Positions 17,798-26,546 of a stretch of 64,000 bases of DNA are shown piece after piece. Positions within the stretch are counted from its first letter, which is position 1; every line of letters starts with the position of its first letter. The notes under the pieces were generated by a model that saw only the letters and a program-made list of their open reading frames with translations, was not told the DNA's origin and searched no databases. The DNA lies in assembly GCA_041650255.1 (NCBI GenBank), contig JBAZLL010000004.1, forward strand, positions 1 to 64,000. The letters are read 5' to 3'. This DNA comes from 1-14-0-10-45-29 sp041650255 (lineage in GTDB: Archaea > Micrarchaeota > Micrarchaeia > Anstonellales > Anstonellaceae). The position numbers were made by a program, and so were the translations under genes.

Positions 17798-18631
17798 ATG
17801 AAATCACGCGCCCTAGCCGAATATATGAAGCACACGCTGCAATTCTCCTCATCAGAAGACGTTCCAATCCTTCTTTATAGGGAAAATTCGCAAATCGGAA
17901 AAATAGATCTAAAAGGCGAGCTTGGGCTCTCATTTTCCGAGGACCTTTTTTGCATCGGCTACAAAAAGGACGGCGAGGAATGGAGAAAATGCACTCATGG
18001 GGCAACGCACACAAAGCAATGTGCCGCCTGCCAATTCCGCGACATCGCGCGCATATATACAGTTGGCGATTTCACCCTTTATCCTCACATGAAAGAGCAA
18101 TTGGATTCGGAAAAATATGTGATTTATCTTGCCCAGTTCGGTGCAGACATCACAAAAATCGGTCTTACACGCCGCTCCCGCTTTGAGAAGCGCTGGAGGG
18201 AGCAGGGAGCCGATTTTGCATCCGCAATACTTGAATTTGACGGTCCCGATGAGGCTTATCCCGCGGAGCAGTTTTTGCAAAGCACATTTGATTTCGCAAA
18301 CTCTGTTCGCGCAACGCAAAAGCTTCGCCGGCTCTCATTTGACAAATCGGCGGCAAAGGCAAAAATAGAATCTGCGGTTGCAAAAATAGCCGAACACCCC
18401 TCAATTCAGCCCTATTGGATTGGCGGGGAAATAACCGACATGTCCAAATATTATCCGCAAATAAAAAATCCCGAAATAGTTGATTTTGTCGGCGGAGAAA
18501 TATTGGGTGCAAAAGGCTCATTGCTTTTTTTCAAAGGCGCCTCGGGTCTTGATTATGCCACAAATATGGGTGCCCATATAGGACGATTCGCAATAGAGAA
18601 AAAACAGGAAGGACAGATGGGATTATTTTAG
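17798..18631 (+). CDS. DUF2797-like zinc-ribbon protein
   Basis: 277 residues. A Cys/His cluster 'CTHGATHTKQCAACQFRD' (near 62-80) probably binds zinc. The central 'YVIYLAQFGADITKIGLTR' followed by 'RWREQGADFASAILEF' matches the GIY-YIG-like core seen in DUF2797 proteins, though the catalytic Glu cannot be assigned by eye. I chose ATG 17798 with AGGTAG upstream. The frame is open further 5' into the divergent uppS gene, but that stretch is hydrophobic noise. Function unknown; a nucleic-acid role is plausible. The stop lies 2 bases from the convergent adenosyltransferase gene. Confidence 0.65.
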   Translation: MKSRALAEYMKHTLQFSSSEDVPILLYRENSQIGKIDLKGELGLSFSEDLFCIGYKKDGEEWRKCTHGATHTKQCAACQFRDIARIYTVGDFTLYPHMKEQLDSEKYVIYLAQFGADITKIGLTRRSRFEKRWREQGADFASAILEFDGPDEAYPAEQFLQSTFDFANSVRATQKLRRLSFDKSAAKAKIESAVAKIAEHPSIQPYWIGGEITDMSKYYPQIKNPEIVDFVGGEILGAKGSLLFFKGASGLDYATNMGAHIGRFAIEKKQEGQMGLF

Positions 18632-18632
18632 C

Positions 18633-19151
18633 TCACTTCCACTCTTCTTCCGGCTTCCCGCATTTTAAATTTTCAACCCTCGCGCGCGCAAACAAATAGC
18701 TTGAAAGCCGATTCAAATACACGAGAATGCTTGAAAACTGCGCAACTTCAATCTCCTGCACCTTTCGCTCCGCCCTTCTTGCGATTGTGCGCGCATGGTG
18801 CATATATGCCGATGCCGGGCATCCTCCGGGCAAAATAAAATTTGAAAGTGCGGGCAATTTCGCATCCATTTCATCAATATATTTTTCCAATATTTTTGTG
18901 CGAGCCTCAAATTCCGCCGCCTTCTCCTTTTGCCAATAGCCGGAAATAATTGAACCTGCCTCAAGCAAATCCTTTTGTACCAGCTTAAGCTGTTCGTCCT
19001 CTCCAACTTTGGCTTTTACAATGCCAATAACCGACGAAAGCTCATCCAGCGTGCCTACTGCCTCAAAAATAAGATGGCTTTTTGGATGCCTGCTTCCATC
19101 TCCAAACGACGAAAGCCCGTCATCACCTAATTTCGTGTAGGACCTTGCCAT
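18633..19151 (-). CDS. Cob(I)alamin adenosyltransferase, PduO type
   Basis: 172 residues. It opens with 'SYTKLGDDGLSSFGDGSRHPK', the ATP-binding N-terminus of PduO-type enzymes, here SFGD instead of the usual TSL.G. 'GTLDELSSVIG', 'PGGCPASAYMHHARTIARRAER' and 'YLNRLSSYLFARAR' follow, which are the helical-bundle signatures, including the Arg and Asn of the active site. It transfers adenosyl from ATP to cob(I)alamin. No B12-dependent enzyme or cobalamin biosynthesis gene is in the window, so the cofactor is probably salvaged. It is convergent with the DUF2797-like gene. Confidence 0.85.
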   Translation of the reverse strand: MARSYTKLGDDGLSSFGDGSRHPKSHLIFEAVGTLDELSSVIGIVKAKVGEDEQLKLVQKDLLEAGSIISGYWQKEKAAEFEARTKILEKYIDEMDAKLPALSNFILPGGCPASAYMHHARTIARRAERKVQEIEVAQFSSILVYLNRLSSYLFARARVENLKCGKPEEEWK

Positions 19152-19235
19152 GAAAATACTGGGGATAGCATCGCTAAAAAGTTATCTGTGCGGTGTTCTC
19201 CCTTCTTTTTTAAGTTTGAGCCGGTTAATTTTCTT

Positions 19236-20177
19236 ATGAATTCAATTCCGAATCCAAATCCTGTTATCTCCATCACATTAATGTTTGCGCTGACTCAAGT
19301 GCTCGGGCTCGCGGCCGGCATTCTGCTTATCGGCTCATCCGCAACGGATGAAAATTTTGAGCTTTTGAGCATCTCTCCGGTAAAAGATTCCTCAAGCATG
19401 CTAAATTCCGTTCTTTTGATATTCTACGTTCTCTTGGGTGCCGGGTTCGCGCTTTTGATAATCAAATATTTGCGCACAAAAATAGTTTTTCGCTTCATGG
19501 AGTTGGCAGTTGTCGGCGGCTCGGTCTCGGTGTTTGCATTCGCCTTTATCTATGCCTTTTGCGGCATGGATTTTTTCACTTCAATGGCAGTATCAATTAT
19601 TTTAGGCGGCTCATTCGCATTGCTCAAATTCTTTGTGCCCGGATTGAAAAATATGGCGGCAATTCTCTCCTCCGCCGGAGTCGCGGCAATATTTGGATAT
19701 TCGGTCGGTTTCATTCCCGCGCTCGTGTTTGTAATCGCGCTTTCGCTCTACGACTTTTGGGCAGTATTTAAGACAAAGCACATGCTTGCGCTCGCGCAAG
19801 GGCTCGGAAGCGGGGATTTGTCATTTACAATCACTGCAAAAAGCGGTGCAAAAACGGCGGTTGTGCCAAAAAAAGCGGAAAAAGAATCCGGCGTTCAAAA
19901 AACCGGTGCCGATGAGAGTGAAAACAATGTTGCCCGCCTTGATTTGGGTTCGGGCGATTTGGCGATTCCCGCAATGCTGGCAGTTTCAACTTATCCTGTT
20001 GCAGGTCTAATCGGCTCGTTGGCAATAATGATTGGCGCAATAATTTCAATTTATGCTACGTTGCAATTTGTAATAAAAAAACAAGTTGTGCTTCCGGCAT
20101 TGCCGCCGATTTGTATCGGAAGCCTGATTATGCTCTTTATTTCACAGGCGATAATGCTCGCGCTGGGGATTCAATAA
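19236..20177 (+). CDS. Presenilin/SPP-like aspartyl intramembrane protease
   Basis: 313 residues with about nine hydrophobic segments. The three hallmark motifs of GxGD proteases are in order: YD at 172-173, GSGD at 238-241 with the second catalytic Asp, and PAL at 287-289. A charged loop of about 40 residues (200-236) separates the two catalytic helices, as in archaeal PSH proteins. It cleaves transmembrane helices; substrates are unknown. ATG 19236 follows a TTTTTAAG box by about 25 bases without a Shine-Dalgarno sequence, so I preferred it to GTG 19188. Confidence 0.88.
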   Translation: MNSIPNPNPVISITLMFALTQVLGLAAGILLIGSSATDENFELLSISPVKDSSSMLNSVLLIFYVLLGAGFALLIIKYLRTKIVFRFMELAVVGGSVSVFAFAFIYAFCGMDFFTSMAVSIILGGSFALLKFFVPGLKNMAAILSSAGVAAIFGYSVGFIPALVFVIALSLYDFWAVFKTKHMLALAQGLGSGDLSFTITAKSGAKTAVVPKKAEKESGVQKTGADESENNVARLDLGSGDLAIPAMLAVSTYPVAGLIGSLAIMIGAIISIYATLQFVIKKQVVLPALPPICIGSLIMLFISQAIMLALGIQ

Positions 20178-20225
20178 AATTTTAGAGGAAAAAATTAGAA
20201 AAATAAATTAAAAAAAGAAAAGAAT

Positions 20226-20531
20226 TTATCCAAAGAGTGATGACAAGCCTTCTGCAGCCTGCTCTTCTCTCTTAGCGCTGTCCTCTTCCTTCTTCTCCTC
20301 TTTCTTTGGCGCTGCAACTGCTGCAACCGGGGCTGCTGCAACTGGTGCCGCTGCCGCCTTGAGAACGTCCTCAAAGTCTACGCCTTTGAGCGCCTCTGCC
20401 AAAACTTTTGCTCTTGCCGAATCAACGTCAACACCTGCAGATTTTACAACTGCGCTAAGTGACGACTCGCTGATTTCCTTGTCTGCTCCCTTGAGCAGGA
20501 GAGCTGCGTGCAAATATGGGTCTATTTTCAT
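20226..20531 (-). CDS. rpl12: Ribosomal protein L12 (P1/L12 archaeal stalk)
   Basis: 101 residues. The N-terminal helical dimerisation domain (1-60) starts MKIDPYLHAALLL. An Ala/Pro/Val hinge (60-75), a charged EEKKEE tract and the conserved tail 'GLSSLFG', which binds elongation factors, follow. Several copies bind L10/P0 to form the GTPase stalk. It is the last gene of the L1-L10-L12 operon. A TAGGAGGTAGTT-type site (20536-20545) precedes the ATG. Confidence 0.97.
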   Translation of the reverse strand: MKIDPYLHAALLLKGADKEISESSLSAVVKSAGVDVDSARAKVLAEALKGVDFEDVLKAAAAPVAAAPVAAVAAPKKEEKKEEDSAKREEQAAEGLSSLFG

Positions 20532-20559
20532 ATATAACTACCTCCTAAACATAATTTTT

Positions 20560-21447
20560 TTATGAGCTTGCTTGTCCGACTTTTCCTTCAAGTCCATTCT
20601 GCATTCTTATAGCCTGCGCCAGAAGCAACCCCATATCATTGGAGTAAACGCCGGGCTGTGTCGCAAGTGCCTTGCTTTGGGCAATGGCTCCTGCGAGCAG
20701 ATGTATCCTGTTTAATTCAGTCGGATAAGAGCAATTAATTGACATATTGTATGCATCCTGTGCAGATGCCTTGAGGTCTGCAGTGAGCGTTGCTTCATCA
20801 ACATTGAGGATTTGTGCATTGTACATAAATCCTTCCTGCACTCCGGCAACCATATTCACTCCCACCAAGAAAGGCAATATGTTGAGCTTTTGCAATCCTT
20901 TGCAAACCGCGCTCTCAATTTTTTCTCCTTTCTTTGCAACAAGCGAATCTTTTGCAACTGCAATTTTGCCTCCTTTAATGGATGCATTTATTTTTGCGGC
21001 CTTCAATTCTGAAAGTGCCGGTCCGGGTGGCAAGTCTGTGTCTCCTGCAGGTACGATTATGTCTGCATCTGCCACCTGTCCCGGTTTTGCCGCGACTTTT
21101 TGCTGATTAATCTTAAAGTGTCTGAATATTGCGTATGGGCTCAATGTGTCCGAGAGCACGACAACGCTTGGCATATCAAGCAACGGCGCAAGTGTTTTGC
21201 CATTCTTTGTGTTCTCAAGCGCCCGTTTGAGAACCGTGTTTTTTGCCATGAGAAATTCTGCTTTTCCCCTTAGCTGTTTTCTTGATGCCTGTAAAAGCCT
21301 GTCCGGTAGTCCTCTCACATCAAGGACTGCCACTGTTTTTGCTTTTGAAATCTTAGCAGAAATTTCCTCTACCTGTTTAACCTTTTTGATTGCGCCCGGG
21401 CGAACTTTTGCCTTTTCAAGTTTTTTGAATCCCTTTCTCTTGGTCAT
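20560..21447 (-). CDS. rpl10: Ribosomal protein L10 (P0 stalk base)
   Basis: 295 residues. The N-terminal L10 RNA-binding domain has 'VAVLDVRGLPDRLLQASRKQLRG' features, followed by the archaeal insertion domain with 'DTDLPPGPALSELKAAKI' and a helical C-terminus that anchors L12 dimers. The usual archaeal acidic tail ending in GLFG is missing: the protein stops at 'EGKVGQASS', about 40 residues shorter than common P0. The start is ATG 21447; GTG 21456 is an alternative. The L1 stop lies 12 bases upstream. Confidence 0.93.
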   Translation of the reverse strand: MTKRKGFKKLEKAKVRPGAIKKVKQVEEISAKISKAKTVAVLDVRGLPDRLLQASRKQLRGKAEFLMAKNTVLKRALENTKNGKTLAPLLDMPSVVVLSDTLSPYAIFRHFKINQQKVAAKPGQVADADIIVPAGDTDLPPGPALSELKAAKINASIKGGKIAVAKDSLVAKKGEKIESAVCKGLQKLNILPFLVGVNMVAGVQEGFMYNAQILNVDEATLTADLKASAQDAYNMSINCSYPTELNRIHLLAGAIAQSKALATQPGVYSNDMGLLLAQAIRMQNGLEGKVGQASS

Positions 21448-21459
21448 AAGAATCACTCA

Positions 21460-22125
21460 TCACACTTTTGCTGCTGTTTCTTCCGCCTGCTTTTGGCCCA
21501 TTCTTATTGCCTTGCCCATGGTAAGCTTTACATAAAGGGCTCCCATTGCCGATTCGCCGACTTTCTCGCGAATCTTTTCATATACAACATCAAAGTTTTC
21601 CACCAAGTCGCTAACCGACATCGCTTCGGTGCCAATCGCGCACTGTATAGTGGGCAAATATTTGCCTCGTGTCTGAAGCCTGACTCTTGCCTTTGCCTGT
21701 TTTATAGCGGCATCCATTGAGCCTGCGACCGGGCGAGGGAGTTTTCCCCTGCCACCGAGTACCTGACCCAAATTTTTGCCGACTTCAATCATAAGCTGTG
21801 GAGTTGCGACAAATTCAGATTCGCTTGCCATTTTCTTAAGCTCTTTTTTATTTACCTTGAGCTTTTCAATGTCTGCCTTCCCTAAAACTTTCACTGCGCC
21901 GGCTTTTTGCGCATCCATTGCCGCCTGTTGCTCTGCGAACGCGATTATTGGAACATCCTTGCCTCTTCCTTTTGGCAATATGATATCCATATTAATCCTG
22001 TTTTCAGGCTTTGAGACGTCAAGTCCCTTAAAATTAAACACAGCTTCCACTGTCTGTGTGAATTTTCTTTTGCCCTTTTCTTCAAGAGCAGTTTCAATAG
22101 CTTGGCTAATTTGTTTTTTGTCCAT
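21460..22125 (-). CDS. rpl1: Ribosomal protein L1
   Basis: 221 residues. The two-domain L1 fold is recognisable from 'FTQTVEAVFNFKGLDVSKPENR' at the start, the second domain with 'QLMIEVGKNLGQVLGGRGKLPRP', and the C-terminal 'YVKLTMGKAIRMGQ'. It binds helix 76-78 of 23S rRNA. In archaea it also represses its own operon by binding the mRNA leader. GGAGGGACTTACACATG gives a clear start. It is the first gene of the L1-L10-L12 operon, behind a hairpin-rich leader. Confidence 0.96.
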   Translation of the reverse strand: MDKKQISQAIETALEEKGKRKFTQTVEAVFNFKGLDVSKPENRINMDIILPKGRGKDVPIIAFAEQQAAMDAQKAGAVKVLGKADIEKLKVNKKELKKMASESEFVATPQLMIEVGKNLGQVLGGRGKLPRPVAGSMDAAIKQAKARVRLQTRGKYLPTIQCAIGTEAMSVSDLVENFDVVYEKIREKVGESAMGALYVKLTMGKAIRMGQKQAEETAAKV

Positions 22126-22225
22126 GTGTAAGTCCCTCCTGCTACTTTAGCAGTGAGCGGCAGATTTCATTCTGCCCTAGCGGGAAAACTCGCTGTACTC
22201 TTATGGGCAAACCTAATTTATAAAG
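22126..22225 (-). promoter_or_regulatory. Promoter and structured leader of the L1 operon
   Basis: A TATA box (CTTTATAAATTAGG on the minus strand, 22212-22225) predicts transcription start near 22188 and a leader of about 60 bases. Read on the RNA strand, the leader folds into a weak stem at 22179-22194, GGCAGA/TCTGCC at 22159-22176 and CTGCTA/TAGCAG at 22139-22153. The last stem sits directly before the GGAGGG site. Archaeal L1 represses its own mRNA through a leader structure, so one of these stems is a likely L1 site; which one is inference. Confidence 0.5.
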
Positions 22226-22348
22226 TTTTTGCCAGGTCCAATTTTCCCGAGCCCCCGCTTTTTAGCCCCGAATAAGGCTCTTACTCTTTTGAATAAGGCT
22301 CCCTGCTCTTTTTGTACTCTTTTTATAGTTTATGCCCCAAGTCTTTTT

Positions 22349-23230
22349 GTGGAATCGGCACTTATCTCAAAACGGTTTGCAATAGCACTCTTCTTTTGCG
22401 CCATATTTTTGCTTTCCGGGTGTGTGCGTGTAGAGACGTTTGAGCAGTTTTATCCAAACGGCCGCTCCCGAGTTCTCTCGCAAATCTACATCGAAAATCT
22501 CGTGCAAACCCTTGAAGTTTCCGGGCTTAAGCCCCCTCGAAATTATAGTGCAAAAGATGGATGGAAAAGCTATCTTATAGACGAATGCAACAACTTTTCA
22601 TCCCAGCAAGAGAGCAGATTTTGCCACGAATCCCAAGGCTGGCTCATAATTGACGATTTGCGCGTTTCAGGCTATGATTATGCTTTTGCATCTTATGAAG
22701 CATTTCCATTCACAATGTACGAGCTCACAATTTTCTCGCCCCCGATCCCTCAGATAGGTGAATTCAGCGAAATAGGTAATTTCCGTTTTCCCAAAAATTT
22801 GAGTTTTGCGGGCATGAACAAAACCATGCTATCGCAAATTCGCGCGTCCGGACTCAAATACAATTACATGATAATAGTGCCAGGCGAAATACTCGAATAC
22901 AATTACGGCGAAAAAAAAGAAGGTGGTATAATGGTGGACGCACTCGCCGCCACCGAAGCTGATACTCCTATTCGCATAAAAAGTCGGGAGCTGAACTTAT
23001 CTCAAGTCGCCATCATCGCAATCGCATTCATTTTGCTAGTCCTATTCGTAGATTTCGTGCTGATATGGGCTCTAAAGGAATGGGCGAAAAGAAGCGACGA
23101 GTCTGAACAGAGACGAAGAAGACGAGAAGCGGAAGATGCCCGTCGGCGCGTCTTTAGACAAGATCCCCGTCTAAAGGAAAACGAAGTGTATATTGCGCCT
23201 GAGGATTCCAAAAAAATACCGCCGACATGA
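22349..23230 (+). CDS. Unknown lipoprotein with C-terminal membrane helix
   Basis: 293 residues from GTG 22349, chosen because TTTTTATAGTTTA lies about 25 bases upstream and the frame then starts with MESALISKRF. A lipoprotein-type signal follows, with hydrophobic core and lipobox LLSGC. An exported domain of about 180 residues contains 'CNNFSSQQESRFCHES', which may form a disulfide. A single membrane helix (about 232-255) leads to a very basic cytoplasmic tail, RRRRREAEDARRR. No family is recognised. It is followed 53 bases later by a transglutaminase-like membrane protein and may work with it. Confidence 0.7.
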   Translation: MESALISKRFAIALFFCAIFLLSGCVRVETFEQFYPNGRSRVLSQIYIENLVQTLEVSGLKPPRNYSAKDGWKSYLIDECNNFSSQQESRFCHESQGWLIIDDLRVSGYDYAFASYEAFPFTMYELTIFSPPIPQIGEFSEIGNFRFPKNLSFAGMNKTMLSQIRASGLKYNYMIIVPGEILEYNYGEKKEGGIMVDALAATEADTPIRIKSRELNLSQVAIIAIAFILLVLFVDFVLIWALKEWAKRSDESEQRRRRREAEDARRRVFRQDPRLKENEVYIAPEDSKKIPPT

Positions 23231-23283
23231 TTTCTCGGCTCTTGCAAGATTATATTTAAAAGCATCTCTGAATTGAGTAATTC

Positions 23284-25488
23284 GTGTTCTTGGATAAGCG
23301 CATATTCGCATTCATTCTGCTCTTGTTAGTGGGCAGGGCATTCGCACAGTCAAATGGCGATTTCTCTCCGTTTTTGGTAAAGTCTGCAAATTACACTTTG
23401 CTTGAAGATCATCAAATCAGCTCAACTGACGGGAGCATATCAAAAATCCTCCTCAACATCTCAATCCCTCAAAACTCGCAAGTAACAAATTCAAGCTCCA
23501 ACTACTCAAAAGAGATAAGTGCTGATGGAAATTCATATTTAATAGTCTCCGACAGTTCCCCTTCCGACCCGTATTCTTTTTCGGCATCTTTTTTCGTGCG
23601 CTCTTTCGTGCAGACCACTTCCAACCTTAGTGGGGTTCAGAGCGCAAACTCTTCATTTGAAAGTTATATTGCTTCAAATGAGCAAGTGCCATCCGACAAC
23701 GAATCACTGCGCTCTCTTGCGCAAAATATCAGTGCGAATTACAAAACCGATTTTGAAAAAATCTCCGCGCTCGCAATATGGACAAACAAATATATCACGT
23801 ACAATCTTTCTTATGCCGGCAAAGATTTGTCGGTATATGAAATTCTTTCCCAACGCGCCGGAATCTGTTCGGATTATTCGCTTCTTTTCACAACCCTTTC
23901 CCGTTCTTTGGGTTATCCCACCCGCTTTGTGAATGGCTACGCATACTCTTCCGTGCAAAAAGAATGGGTCGGTCATTCGTGGACCGAAGTTTATTTGGGC
24001 AAATGGGTTCCGGTTGATCCGACCTGGCTTGAAGTGGGCTTCCTTGACGGAACGCACGTACCAATTTCAAAACTCGCATCTTATGATTACAAGCTGGCGT
24101 CCGTATCCGCAAACGTTCTTTCCAAAGATGCACGAATTATTTGGCAGGGTCCTGAAGGACAAAGTGAGCCTGCAACAAATCTGAAAGTGAAATCAATAGA
24201 ATTTTTTGAGCCAGACTCAAATTATCTTTTTGGTGTATCCTCTAAAAATCTGTCCCAAGATTCAAAATTTATAATTTATGCGATGTACAACGCAAGCGAT
24301 TACCGTGTAATTAATATAGTGCCTGCTTCATGCAAAAGCGATTCGGGGCAAATCTTAACCTTTGACAAAGGCGAACAATTCACAATCACTTCTCCGTCAA
24401 AAGAGCAAATTACAATTTGGGCCGGAAACATATCTGGTGAAATTGAGCCGAACATTTTGTACAAATGCCCCATAACCCTCAACTCCGATTTTCTCTCGCC
24501 AAAAAGCATAACTCTTGATATTTTATTGGATGATAAGCCTGCAAAAACATTGTCTGCCGCTGTGTTCAAGCCCTCAATTTCCCCTTACGAACATCAGAAA
24601 GTAATGGTAAGCATGCCGTCCGATTTTGCAAATAAAAACGCAACTCTTCTTGCAGACAATTTTCTCATGAGCACTGCATTTGACAAAGACGGGGCGGCGG
24701 AATTTGAATTTCCTGCAGGTGAAATCGGGGCGCACAAGCTGTATGTTTGGGCGGACGGAGCACAACCCATTGAGCTGGATTACATCTGCGATATCGGGTT
24801 TGCAAACAAATCCATCACCATAGATTTTGTCAATCTCACGTACTCCGGGCAAGACGGACTTGTGAATATACAAATACCTGCCGAATTCGCGGCAATGATA
24901 AAAGGTCCGATTTCAATTGCATGGAATTGGGGTGCCCAGTCCGGTCAGCTTCAAATTTCTAACACAAGCTTTAGCCAATTTGTCTTTTCTCCGGAGCTAG
25001 CCGCAAGCTATCCGTTTAGTGTGCAAATATTGGATGCGTCTTCAAACAAAGTTTATTCTCAATCCTCACCTCTTTCCATTTCACAAAAGCCGTTCATGTG
25101 GGTAAGCAACATGAAAATATCAAATTTGAATTCAACGCACGGACTTATCCAAATTCAAATTTCCAAAAAAGGGGATGTGAAAAACGCATGGCTTCTCATG
25201 GGCGGAAAGAGATATCCTGTAGGTTCAAACGAGATTCATCTTGAGCTTGAGAAAAAAGCATATATCGGAAAAATAATTTGGGAAGATCCGTATGGCAAGT
25301 CCTACTTTGAACAAGTATTTATCCGAACCCCGGATGAAAATGACCCTTGGCTGACGCCTGGGATAATGACTTCTGAGCAAAACAGGCTTTCGCTTTATCA
25401 GATATTAATCGAGCTTGGGGCAATAGTTGCAATTTTGCTTATTGCGGAAGCGGTGCGCAGAAGCCGTTCTGGTGCAAACATCCCTTAA
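23284..25488 (+). CDS. Exported transglutaminase-like membrane protein
   Basis: 734 residues. A signal peptide (3-21, ending AFAQ) is followed by a beta-rich N-terminal domain. A transglutaminase-like core comes next, with the Cys-His-Asp triad at C195 (RAGICSDYS), H231 (GHSWTEV) and D245 (PVDPTW). About 400 residues of probable Ig-like beta domains follow, then a C-terminal membrane helix (705-725) and basic tail. In prokaryotes such domains act as proteases or crosslinkers at the cell surface. GTG 23284 follows a TTATATTTAAAA box by about 25 bases. An orientation with the bulk outside the membrane is inferred. Confidence 0.8.
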   Translation: MFLDKRIFAFILLLLVGRAFAQSNGDFSPFLVKSANYTLLEDHQISSTDGSISKILLNISIPQNSQVTNSSSNYSKEISADGNSYLIVSDSSPSDPYSFSASFFVRSFVQTTSNLSGVQSANSSFESYIASNEQVPSDNESLRSLAQNISANYKTDFEKISALAIWTNKYITYNLSYAGKDLSVYEILSQRAGICSDYSLLFTTLSRSLGYPTRFVNGYAYSSVQKEWVGHSWTEVYLGKWVPVDPTWLEVGFLDGTHVPISKLASYDYKLASVSANVLSKDARIIWQGPEGQSEPATNLKVKSIEFFEPDSNYLFGVSSKNLSQDSKFIIYAMYNASDYRVINIVPASCKSDSGQILTFDKGEQFTITSPSKEQITIWAGNISGEIEPNILYKCPITLNSDFLSPKSITLDILLDDKPAKTLSAAVFKPSISPYEHQKVMVSMPSDFANKNATLLADNFLMSTAFDKDGAAEFEFPAGEIGAHKLYVWADGAQPIELDYICDIGFANKSITIDFVNLTYSGQDGLVNIQIPAEFAAMIKGPISIAWNWGAQSGQLQISNTSFSQFVFSPELAASYPFSVQILDASSNKVYSQSSPLSISQKPFMWVSNMKISNLNSTHGLIQIQISKKGDVKNAWLLMGGKRYPVGSNEIHLELEKKAYIGKIIWEDPYGKSYFEQVFIRTPDENDPWLTPGIMTSEQNRLSLYQILIELGAIVAILLIAEAVRRSRSGANIP

Positions 25489-25512
25489 ATTTTTTTGCTG
25501 TGTAGGATTTCT

Positions 25513-26373
25513 ATGGTTAGCATCACATTTCTTGGAACCGGCGGCGGGCGCATAAATCTAATTCGGCAAGTGCGTGGTACAGGCGGCTTTCTCATAATCT
25601 CCAAACACCTGATAATAAGTGTTGACCCCGGCCCGGGAGCACTCTCTACACTCAATCGGTTCGGAATAAATCCGGAGTCCATAAATGCGGTAATCATTAC
25701 TCACGACCATGTGGACCATTTGCTTGAGGCTCCGCTCATAATCGAGGCAATGAGTGGCTTTATGCTAAACAAGGGCGGCGTACTCATAAGTGCAAAATCC
25801 GTTGTGGATAATGATGCGAATGCAGACCGTTCAATAACTCTTTATCATCAATCAAAACTTGCTCAAAATATTATACTTCGCGCGGGCGAAAAAAAGAAAA
25901 TAACAATTGAAAAAGGCGGGCGCGAATATGGTTTTCTTATTCAGGGAACAAATGTAAAGCACGAGGATATATTCGGATTCGGGTTTGTGCTTGAAATTGA
26001 CGGGAAGAAAATCGGTTATACATCAGACACAGAATACATAAAATCAGTTCACGAAAGCCAGTATGCCGGACTGGATTTGCTAATTGCGAACTGCCTAAAG
26101 CCCGCCGCGGACGAAATTGCCGGGCACATGCATTCAATTGATTTGTCAAAGTTGCTTCTCTCAACAAAACCAAGTGCATGCCTTCTTACACATATGGGAA
26201 TGAAGATGCTTGCCGCCGGTCCTGAAAAAGAGGCGGGGGCAATAGAAAAAATAAGCGGTGTTCGCACAATCGCGGGGCGCGACGGATATGAATTTGACTT
26301 GGAGCGCGGCACTTACAAAAAATACGAAAAGCCAAGCAAGCCAAAATCTTCAGAGCAAAAAAAGCTTGCATGA
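25513..26373 (+). CDS. Metallo-beta-lactamase-fold hydrolase
   Basis: 286 residues. The fold signature THDHVDH (about 60-66), after 'FLGTGGGRINLIRQVRGTGG' and 'DPGPGA', places it with RNase Z/PhnP-like phosphodiesterases. 'HMHSIDLSKLL' and 'LLTHMGMKM' give the later metal ligands. A basic C-terminal tail of about 25 residues ends the protein. I chose ATG 25513, with AGGA at 25504. The substrate could be RNA or a cyclic phosphodiester; neighbours give no hint. Confidence 0.8.
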   Translation: MVSITFLGTGGGRINLIRQVRGTGGFLIISKHLIISVDPGPGALSTLNRFGINPESINAVIITHDHVDHLLEAPLIIEAMSGFMLNKGGVLISAKSVVDNDANADRSITLYHQSKLAQNIILRAGEKKKITIEKGGREYGFLIQGTNVKHEDIFGFGFVLEIDGKKIGYTSDTEYIKSVHESQYAGLDLLIANCLKPAADEIAGHMHSIDLSKLLLSTKPSACLLTHMGMKMLAAGPEKEAGAIEKISGVRTIAGRDGYEFDLERGTYKKYEKPSKPKSSEQKKLA

Positions 26374-26427
26374 ACATCAATACTTGCAAAAATCGGGCGA
26401 ACAGAAAAAGCCTGCATAAAAATCGAA

Positions 26428-26448
26428 TTTTTTGTATTTTACAAAAAA
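26428..26448 (+). terminator. T-rich hairpin after the MBL-fold gene
   Basis: A perfect 9-bp stem TTTTTTGTA/TACAAAAAA with a TTT loop, 55 bases after the stop. The T run in the 5' arm and the A/T-rich surroundings fit a transcription end signal, though archaea mainly use T runs alone. Confidence 0.4.
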
Positions 26449-26546
26449 GCGCCATTTCAAGCCCGGCGAATTCTATTTGATATATTTATATTCATACATC
26501 GCCCATTTTATTCACTATAAACTATCAATTATCTATTGTGATTTTC

